Made by a program: the position numbers and the translations under genes
Notes under the pieces: generated by a model
Told to the model about the DNA's origin: nothing
The model's database searches: none
Seen by the model: only the letters and a program-made list of their open reading frames with translations
Assembly (NCBI GenBank): GCA_937895775.1
Contig: CALBLD010000166.1
Location: 1-7,751 of the forward strand
DNA length: 7,751 nt
Direction: 5' to 3'
From: an uncultured Clostridia bacterium
GTDB taxonomy: Bacteria; Bacillota; Clostridia; Oscillospirales; CAG-272
In this document: positions 1 through 5,395 of the stretch, piece after piece
Layout of the letters: the number at the start of each line of letters is the position of its first letter
Numbering within the stretch: position 1 is the first letter of the stretch

Positions 1-160
1 AGAACCGAGCCGTGCGGAAAATACATGCCTTACGAGTGTGCAGTCATAAGAATAAGATAATGTGGTCGGAAAATCGGAGAAAACCGGATAAACCACGTCC
101 GGGCAAAGAAAACTTATCATATACCAACAGGCTATTTATATAAGAAGGAGAAACTGTTTT
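1..160 (+). other. Leader upstream of glmS, no convincing gene
   Basis: No reading frame here is convincing: frame 1 stops at 58-60, frame 2 at 47-49, and frame 3 runs from the left edge to 141-143 but is short, basic and without a recognisable motif. The leader contains an imperfect hairpin (62-66 GTGGT against 92-96 ACCAC, extendable by a T-G wobble, with an inner TCGG/CCGG pair around 74-77 and 84-87), followed by GTCCGGGCAAAG at 97-108. The glmS ribosome binding site AAGGAG is at 145-150, ten bases before the ATG. No confident sigma-A promoter was found, so transcription may start to the left of the window. In many Firmicutes the region before glmS holds the glmS ribozyme; the conserved catalytic core is not visible here. 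Confidence 0.5.
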
Positions 161-1978
161 ATGTGCGGAATAATCGGGTACACCGGAGTAAAAAAAGCAC
201 TTCCCGTTCTTCTGGACGGACTTGCCAAAATGGAATACAGAGGCTACGACAGTGCCGGAGTCGCAGTCATACACAACGGAGAGATCGAGGTCAGAAAGGC
301 AAAAGGAAGACTTGCGGAACTTTGCAAGCTCACCGAAGGCGATGCGCTTCTTGACGGAAACTGCGGCATCGGACACACAAGATGGGCAACCCACGGACAG
401 CCGTCGGTCGAAAACGCTCACCCGCATCTTTCACCCGACGGACGGATTGCGCTTGTTCACAACGGCATTATCGAAAATTTTGCCGAGATAAAGAACGAAC
501 TGCTTCAGAAGGGTTACCCGTTCAGATCGCAGACCGACACCGAGGCGGCACTTCTTCTCATATGCTCGCACTATGCGGGCGATCCGCTTGACGCCATTGC
601 GGCGTCCTGCGCCGAGATCAAAGGCTCGTATGCGTTTGCGATCATATTTGCCGATTTCCCGGACAGACTTTATGTCGCAAGATGGGATTCTCCCCTGCTG
701 GTCAGCCCCGGATATGCCGCATCCGACGCAATCGCGCTGGCGGGCAAGTGCGAGGACGCGGCATTTATAAAGAACGGCGACATTGCCGAGATCACCTCCG
801 ACAGCGTCACCATCTACGACCGTGCGCTTCACAAAGTTGACCGTCCCTTCCTCCCGCTTGCGGTACGCGCCGAGCAGGTCGGCAAGGGTAATTACTCCTC
901 CTTCATGGAGAAGGAAATCTCCGAACAGCCGGCGGTATTTACCGAAACGGTGGTAAAGCGCATATCCGACGGCAATATTTCCTTCCCCGAAATAAACAAC
1001 TTTGACGGAGTATATCTGAACAACCTCCGCAAGATATTCATTTCGGCATGCGGCTCGGCTTACCATGTCGGTCTCTGCGGCAAATACTATTTCGAATCGG
1101 TTGCAAAAATCCCCACCGAGGTTGAAATCGCTTCCGAATTCCGTTCAAGGGATGTCCTTGTCGATAAAGACACTCTGTTTATTGTAATCAGCCAGTCGGG
1201 CGAAACGGCGGACACGCTTGCCGCGCTCAGAATTGCCAAGGAGAAGGGTGCGCGCACACTTGCGATAGTGAATGTACGCGGCTCGACGATATCAAGAGAA
1301 GCCGACTATGTCATCTTCACCGAAGCGGGACCCGAGATCGCGGTTGCGACGACCAAGGCGTTTACCGCTCAGCTCGGCATAATTTCCCTGCTGTCGCTCT
1401 ACTTCGGATACACAAAGGGAACGATCGACCAGTCCGGGCTCCGCTCGCTTCTTCACGAGATAACCGCCGTCCCGGCAGAGATCGAAAGTGCGCTTCCCGA
1501 ACTCGAACATTCGAAAAAAACCGCAGAGTCGCTCAAGGATGCACACGACGTTTTCTTCCTCGGTCGCGGACTTGACTGGTATGCGGCGCTCGAAGGCTCG
1601 CTCAAGCTCAAGGAAATATCCTATATCCACTCGGAAACCTATGCAGCGGGCGAACTGAAGCACGGTTCGATCGCATTGATCGAACAGGGTACTCCGGTCA
1701 TCGTGGTTGCCACACAGCCTTCCCTTTACGACAAGATGGCGGTCGCCGCCGCAGAGGTCAAATGCCGCGGCGCGCAAATTATAGCAATAACCGCCGCCGA
1801 AAACGAAAAACTTATAAATCTTGCCGACGACGCCATGATAATACCCGAAGCCTATCCGCTTTTTGCGCCCTTCGGTGCTGTCGTCTTCATGCAGATGCTG
1901 GCATGCGAATGTGCAAAGCTCCGCGGATTCGACGTCGATAAGCCCAGAAATCTCGCAAAATCGGTAACCGTTGAATAA
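161..1978 (+). CDS. glmS: Glutamine--fructose-6-phosphate aminotransferase (isomerizing)
   Basis: This cytoplasmic enzyme makes glucosamine-6-phosphate from fructose-6-phosphate and glutamine, the first committed step to UDP-GlcNAc, peptidoglycan and other amino sugars. The 605 residues match the family's usual length (E. coli about 609). The N-terminal class II glutaminase domain (about 1-220) begins Met-Cys-Gly, giving the N-terminal nucleophilic Cys after Met removal, and this fixes the start. It also shows RGYDSAG (27-33), HTRWATHG (72-79) and HNG (100-102). Two SIS sugar-isomerase domains follow: the first with ISACGSAYH (294-302), SQSGETADT (344-352) and TTKAFTAQ (397-404), the second with LGRG (467-470) and LEGSLKLKEISYIH (477-490), then GELKHG (497-502). 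By offset from E. coli the catalytic Glu485, His501 and Lys600 are kept, and the end is the classic RNLAKSVTVE. A good AAGGAG lies ten bases upstream. Nothing in it looks broken, and identification is near certain. Confidence 0.98.
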   Translation: MCGIIGYTGVKKALPVLLDGLAKMEYRGYDSAGVAVIHNGEIEVRKAKGRLAELCKLTEGDALLDGNCGIGHTRWATHGQPSVENAHPHLSPDGRIALVHNGIIENFAEIKNELLQKGYPFRSQTDTEAALLLICSHYAGDPLDAIAASCAEIKGSYAFAIIFADFPDRLYVARWDSPLLVSPGYAASDAIALAGKCEDAAFIKNGDIAEITSDSVTIYDRALHKVDRPFLPLAVRAEQVGKGNYSSFMEKEISEQPAVFTETVVKRISDGNISFPEINNFDGVYLNNLRKIFISACGSAYHVGLCGKYYFESVAKIPTEVEIASEFRSRDVLVDKDTLFIVISQSGETADTLAALRIAKEKGARTLAIVNVRGSTISREADYVIFTEAGPEIAVATTKAFTAQLGIISLLSLYFGYTKGTIDQSGLRSLLHEITAVPAEIESALPELEHSKKTAESLKDAHDVFFLGRGLDWYAALEGSLKLKEISYIHSETYAAGELKHGSIALIEQGTPVIVVATQPSLYDKMAVAAAEVKCRGAQIIAITAAENEKLINLADDAMIIPEAYPLFAPFGAVVFMQMLACECAKLRGFDVDKPRNLAKSVTVE

Positions 1979-1999
1979 TTCATTCCCGAGGAAAAGAAC

Positions 2000-2665
2000 A
2001 TGGAAGCAAAAGAAAAACTCCTGCTTATCGACGCGCACAGACGCTCGCCCGCCGCAATCATCGCCCAGTGCATTGTTGACGGCACCGACGGAATTGTGCT
2101 GACAAATCACTGCGATATCCACTACACCGACGGCATCGGCTACCGCAGATGGTGCGAGCTTTACAACGACGAATACAGACTTACAAAATCGCTCGGCGAC
2201 AAATACGGAATAAAGGTATTTTACGGGATCGAGGTCAACACTACGACCGTTCCGAACGTACACTACCTTATCTACGGCATCACCCCCGGCATGTTGCTGA
2301 CCTCCCCCGAACTGTACAACCTTCCGCAAAAGGAACTGTTCGGGTATTGCATAAGCAACGGTTTTACGCTGATTCAGGCGCATCCGTACAGAAACGGTAC
2401 GGTTCCGCAGGATCCGAGATACCTGCACGGGGTGGAGATCAACTGCCATCCGCTTTACAAGACGACCGAGGAAACCCGCGTGTGCGAATTTGCGAGGGAT
2501 CATAATCTGAAACTCACCTGCGGATCGGATTTTCACGGCGATACATACAAGCCGAAATGCGGAATCTATATTCCCGAAAGCATAAGCGACGAGCAGTCTC
2601 TCGGACGCTATATCAGAAGAGCGCAGGCAAAATTAAAGGTTTTCGACATTGTGAATGTTTACTGA
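2000..2665 (+). CDS. PHP-domain metal-dependent phosphoesterase family protein
   Basis: A soluble 221-residue protein of the PHP superfamily, whose members hydrolyse phosphoesters with a di- or tri-nuclear metal centre; the substrate cannot be told. Recognisable elements in order: an N-terminal strand with IDAH (10-13), LTNH (34-37, the TDH/TNH motif), GIEVN (76-80), HYLIYGI (88-94), AHPYR (127-131), GVEIN (144-148) and CGSDFHG (174-180). So most metal ligands (His13, His37, Glu78, His128, Asp177, His179) are present. The usual HxH of motif I reads His13-Arg-Arg15, so the second His is missing, and the loop after it is shorter than in typical members. The start ATG is preceded by GAGGAA at about 1989-1994. 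The gene begins 21 bases after the glmS stop, suggesting co-transcription, but no functional link is established. No signal peptide or membrane segment is visible. The fold call is firm; activity is uncertain. Confidence 0.85.
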   Translation: MEAKEKLLLIDAHRRSPAAIIAQCIVDGTDGIVLTNHCDIHYTDGIGYRRWCELYNDEYRLTKSLGDKYGIKVFYGIEVNTTTVPNVHYLIYGITPGMLLTSPELYNLPQKELFGYCISNGFTLIQAHPYRNGTVPQDPRYLHGVEINCHPLYKTTEETRVCEFARDHNLKLTCGSDFHGDTYKPKCGIYIPESISDEQSLGRYIRRAQAKLKVFDIVNVY

Positions 2666-2678
2666 AATCTGACAACCT

Positions 2679-2695
2679 TCAATAATTATTATTGA
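2679..2695. repeat. Perfect palindrome over the -35 box, candidate operator
   Basis: TCAATAAT, a central T, then ATTATTGA: two perfect 8-base arms covering 2679-2686 and 2688-2695. The right arm overlaps the first four bases of the TTGACA -35 element (2692-2697), so a protein bound here would block RNA polymerase. It is AT-rich and lacks a GC-rich stem or following T tract, so it is not an intrinsic terminator for the upstream PHP gene. The position is typical of a dimeric repressor site, but no regulator is encoded in the window and the family cannot be named. AT-rich intergenic DNA can give such a dyad by chance. Confidence 0.45.
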
Positions 2696-2720
2696 CAAAA
2701 CCGCAAAATGTAATTATAAT
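2692..2720 (+). promoter_or_regulatory. Consensus sigma-A promoter of the MFS-GDPD unit
   Basis: The -35 box TTGACA (2692-2697) and the -10 box TATAAT (2715-2720) both match the consensus exactly and are separated by the ideal 17 bases. Transcription should start near 2727, giving a 5' untranslated region of only about 23 bases before the MFS ATG. The -10 box lies within a 10-base palindrome (AATTATAATT, 2712-2721). A promoter this strong would be constitutive unless repressed, which fits the palindrome over the -35 box. Confidence 0.85.
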
Positions 2721-2736
2721 TGAATCATAAACATCC

Positions 2737-2741
2737 GGAGG
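2737..2741 (+). promoter_or_regulatory. Ribosome binding site deciding the MFS start
   Basis: GGAGG lies eight bases before the ATG at 2750 and is a strong Shine-Dalgarno match. An in-frame TTG at 2720 would lengthen the protein by ten residues, but it overlaps the last base of the -10 box and lies upstream of the predicted transcription start, so it cannot be the start used from this promoter. Confidence 0.85.
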
Positions 2742-2749
2742 ACAGATTT

Positions 2750-4540
2750 ATGAAACTCAATTATAAACGTACATTACTTTGCGGTTTTGCTTTTTTTCTG
2801 ATCTGCACATTCTGGCAGGCATACGACACCGTAATTCCGAAAATACTGACCGACCGCTTCGGACTTCCGCAGGCGTGGTCGGGGATAGTCATGGCACTTG
2901 ACAATATTCTCGCGCTCTTTATGCTTCCCTTTTTCGGCTCGCTGTCCGACAAATGCCACACCAAAATGGGCAAACGCAAGCCGTTTATCCTTGTCGGAAC
3001 GATTGTTGCGGTTGCGGCGTTCATTTCGCTCTCTTTCTGCGACGCAAGTCAGATCAGAATGATAAGCGATGTTGCGGTAACCGATCCGTCCGACAGCGCA
3101 TACTCCGCAGCACTCGGCAAAATATACGACGAGGTCTCGGACAGTGAAATAACCTCCCCCGACGGCGAAAAATTCATTCTTTCCGAAAAATTCACCAAAG
3201 AAGCTTTTTCGGCGGTCAACCCCCACATTTTTGAAGCACGTATTGATGCCGGAAAAGAGATTCTGCTCACCTTTGCCGACGGCGAAAGCGCAAAAATCAA
3301 CTCCGAATACAAAACCCACATCGTTTCCCCCGACCGAAAGACTTTTTATCTGCGCGACCGCTCTACCGGAGATGACAGGCAGATAAATGACGTTATTTCT
3401 GTAAACGGCAGGGAAATTCCGCTTGCCGCCGCAGACGGCGACAGCGAGGTCGTATTCTCCAAGGTCACAAATGCCGTCTATACCAACTACATAGTACCCG
3501 CACGCCAGCTGTATATACACAGAGCGACGGTGAACAGTCCCGCGAACCTCATCCGCTTTATGTTGATATTGCTTGTCGTTCTCGTTGCCATGTCCTCCTT
3601 CCGCTCACCCGCAGTCGCGCTCATGCCCGACATTACTCCGAAGCCTCTGCGTTCGAAGGCAAATGCGATCATAAACCTCATGGGTACTCTCGGCGGAATC
3701 TGCGTACTCGTACTCGGAATGGGATTTGCCTTCAACAACAGCGCAATAAGCAACACTTTCAGACCCTACACTCTCTTCTTCTCGGTCATAGGCGGGATAA
3801 TGCTCGCCGCACTGCTCATATTCATGCTGACGGTCAGGGAAAACAAGTGGACGGCTGAAGCGGGCAACTCGGACGATGATGAGAACGCCGATGAAGACAC
3901 CGACAGCATCGGAACGAAGAAAAAACTGTCGCGTCCCGAGCTTGCTTCTCTCATTTTCATACTTGCCTCGGTAGCTCTCTGGTATTTCGGCTACAATGCG
4001 GTCACGTCGAAATATTCGGTCTATGCGACAAACGTACTCGATCTTGACTACAGCGCAACTCTTCTGATCGCCAATGCCGCCGCAGTTGTATCCTACATCC
4101 CGGTCGGTATAATTTCATCGAAGATCGGACGCAAAAAGTCGATACTCGCAGGAGTCGTAATGCTTGCGGTCGCATTCGGCTCGGCATGCGCAATGCGTGT
4201 CGGCTCACCCGCAATACTTATGAACCTGATCTTTGCGCTTGCAGGCATCGGCTGGGCGACAATAAATGTCAACTCATTTCCGATGGTCGTTGAGCTGTCA
4301 ACCGGCTCGAACATCGGAAAATACACCGGATACTATTATGCCGCAAGCATGGGCGCACAGGCAATCACCCCCTTCTTCTCGGGTCTGCTCATGGACCGCT
4401 TCGGTATGACCGTTCTCTTCCCTTACGCAACCGTATTCGTGACGCTTGCGTTTATCACAATGATATTCGTAAGGCACGGCGATTCAAAGCCGATCCCGAA
4501 AAAATCACTGCTTGAGCATCTCGACACCGACAACGACTGA
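2750..4540 (+). CDS. MFS transporter, SLC45/GPH-like, with large extracellular insertion
   Basis: A 596-residue major facilitator superfamily carrier, probably a proton- or sodium-coupled importer of a sugar or similar solute. Twelve membrane segments can be seen at about 8-30, 43-65, 79-97, 267-290, 304-326, 340-361, 397-419, 435-457, 464-482, 487-512, 525-547 and 555-574. The cytoplasmic loop 2-3 carries GSLSD (63-67) and MGKRKPF (73-79), the SLC45/GPH version of MFS motif A; its counterpart SSKIGRKK is at 456-463. The stretch SFRSPAVALMPDITP (283-297) also fits this group. About 170 residues (98-266), hydrophilic and with no hydrophobic segment, sit between segments 3 and 4 and should lie outside the cell. 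An acidic linker (374-386) joins the two halves in the cytoplasm. Start chosen by the GGAGG and promoter position. It is followed after 17 bases by a phosphodiesterase gene. Family is sure; substrate unknown. Confidence 0.88.
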   Translation: MKLNYKRTLLCGFAFFLICTFWQAYDTVIPKILTDRFGLPQAWSGIVMALDNILALFMLPFFGSLSDKCHTKMGKRKPFILVGTIVAVAAFISLSFCDASQIRMISDVAVTDPSDSAYSAALGKIYDEVSDSEITSPDGEKFILSEKFTKEAFSAVNPHIFEARIDAGKEILLTFADGESAKINSEYKTHIVSPDRKTFYLRDRSTGDDRQINDVISVNGREIPLAAADGDSEVVFSKVTNAVYTNYIVPARQLYIHRATVNSPANLIRFMLILLVVLVAMSSFRSPAVALMPDITPKPLRSKANAIINLMGTLGGICVLVLGMGFAFNNSAISNTFRPYTLFFSVIGGIMLAALLIFMLTVRENKWTAEAGNSDDDENADEDTDSIGTKKKLSRPELASLIFILASVALWYFGYNAVTSKYSVYATNVLDLDYSATLLIANAAAVVSYIPVGIISSKIGRKKSILAGVVMLAVAFGSACAMRVGSPAILMNLIFALAGIGWATINVNSFPMVVELSTGSNIGKYTGYYYAASMGAQAITPFFSGLLMDRFGMTVLFPYATVFVTLAFITMIFVRHGDSKPIPKKSLLEHLDTDND

Positions 4541-4557
4541 GGAAGGGGAAAACAACA

Positions 4558-5331
4558 ATGCTTATAACCCTTTTTCTGACCGCTCCGTCGCTGAAAAAGC
4601 ATGCCGACATTTCGCTTCTTGACGGCAGATTCATAGCCCACAGAGGTCTTCACGACATCCCGCCCGCAGGCTGCCCCGAAAATTCGCTTGCCGCCTTCGA
4701 AGAGGCGGCAAAGCGGGGATATCCGATCGAAAACGACATTCATCTGACAGCCGACGGCAGAGTCGTCGTCTTTCACGACGACAGCCTGAAGCGGATGTGC
4801 GGAGTCGATCGCAAACCCGAAGAAATGACGCTCGCCGAGATAAAAAAATATCGGCTTGCAGCCACCGATCAGACTGTTCCCACTCTTGAAGAGTGCCTTG
4901 AAACGGTCGGCGGCAGGGTTCCCCTGCTTATCGAATTCAAGGCGACAAGCAAAAAAGGAAGCTATGCGCTCTGCGATGCCGCGGACAAAATACTCTCGGA
5001 TTACAAAGGAAAATATCTGATACAGTCATTTTATCCTTTCGTTCTCGGATGGTACAAAAAACACCGCCCCGAAGTCTGCCGCGGACAGCTCTCCTCCGGA
5101 TTCTATCACGACCCGCTCTCGCACAGACTGCTCGGATGTCTTCTTTTCAATTTCATCGGCAGACCGCATTTCATCTCCTACGAATACAAATACAAAAACA
5201 ACATCTTTTTCAGACTGAACAGACTGCTCGGTGCGCACCCGATCTGCTGGACACTCACCTCGCAGGAAGCTCTTGACTCTGTAAAAAAACAGTTCAAAAG
5301 CTATATTTTCGAAGGATTCATTCCCCGATGA
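4558..5331 (+). CDS. Glycerophosphodiester phosphodiesterase family protein
   Basis: A 257-residue GDPD-type TIM-barrel enzyme, expected to hydrolyse glycerophosphodiesters (deacylated phospholipids) to glycerol-3-phosphate and an alcohol with a divalent metal. The family signature is complete: AHRG (27-30) with catalytic His28 and Arg29, PENS (40-43), the metal ligands Glu58 and Asp60 in IENDIHLT, VFHDD (71-75) with catalytic His73, and IEFK (125-128). The C-terminal half has QSFYP (156-160), WTL (231-233) and a FEGFIP ending, as in clostridial relatives. There is no signal peptide: the first 12 residues are mildly hydrophobic but short, so a cytoplasmic site is likely. AGGAAGGGG lies just before the ATG. 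It is 17 bases after the MFS stop, with no promoter between, so the two are co-transcribed and the imported solute may be this enzyme's substrate. The family call is firm; glycerophosphodiester specificity is assumed. Confidence 0.9.
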   Translation: MLITLFLTAPSLKKHADISLLDGRFIAHRGLHDIPPAGCPENSLAAFEEAAKRGYPIENDIHLTADGRVVVFHDDSLKRMCGVDRKPEEMTLAEIKKYRLAATDQTVPTLEECLETVGGRVPLLIEFKATSKKGSYALCDAADKILSDYKGKYLIQSFYPFVLGWYKKHRPEVCRGQLSSGFYHDPLSHRLLGCLLFNFIGRPHFISYEYKYKNNIFFRLNRLLGAHPICWTLTSQEALDSVKKQFKSYIFEGFIPR

Positions 5332-5343
5332 ACTTCAATCGAA

Positions 5344-5386
5344 AAAACTCCCGCAAGCCGTTGACTTGCGGGAGTTTTCTTTTTTT
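5344..5386. terminator. Bidirectional intrinsic terminator
   Basis: A perfect 14-bp stem (5344-5357 against 5365-5378, arms AAAACTCCCGCAAG and CTTGCGGGAGTTTT) with a 7-base loop is followed on the plus strand by a T tract to 5386 broken by one C. On the minus strand the A run 5342-5347 supplies six U residues. It lies 12 bases after the phosphodiesterase stop and 9 bases beyond the stop of the convergent transglutaminase gene, so it ends both transcripts. Confidence 0.93.
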
Positions 5387-5395
5387 GCGGAAATA

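Noticed and set aside
114..141. TTATCA and TTATAT as a promoter for glmS
   Set aside because: Both boxes are poor and the transcription start would fall on the ribosome binding site itself.
3..143. Open frame running in from the left edge, as a possible tail of an upstream gene
   Set aside because: The 46 codons are basic with no motif, and the two other plus frames also give short unremarkable tails. Nothing picks one as real.
1292..2536. Long minus-strand open frame (414 codons) opposite glmS and the PHP gene
   Set aside because: It is antisense to two clearly real genes and crosses the boundary between them. Its translation has no family motif and is rich in Arg, Val, Cys and Gly as expected from codon bias of the opposite strand.
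2666..2700. Terminator after the PHP gene
   Set aside because: The only dyad (2679-2695) is entirely AT-rich without a stable stem or U tract, so it fits an operator better; no clear terminator separates the PHP gene from the next unit.
2720..2749. TTG at 2720 as start of the MFS protein
   Set aside because: It overlaps the -10 box and lies upstream of the predicted transcript start, while the ATG at 2750 has a GGAGG at ideal spacing.
2774..3520. Minus-strand open frame (248 codons) opposite the MFS gene
   Set aside because: It lies wholly antisense to the transporter, shows no known motif and has no visible ribosome binding site; a shadow of biased codon use.
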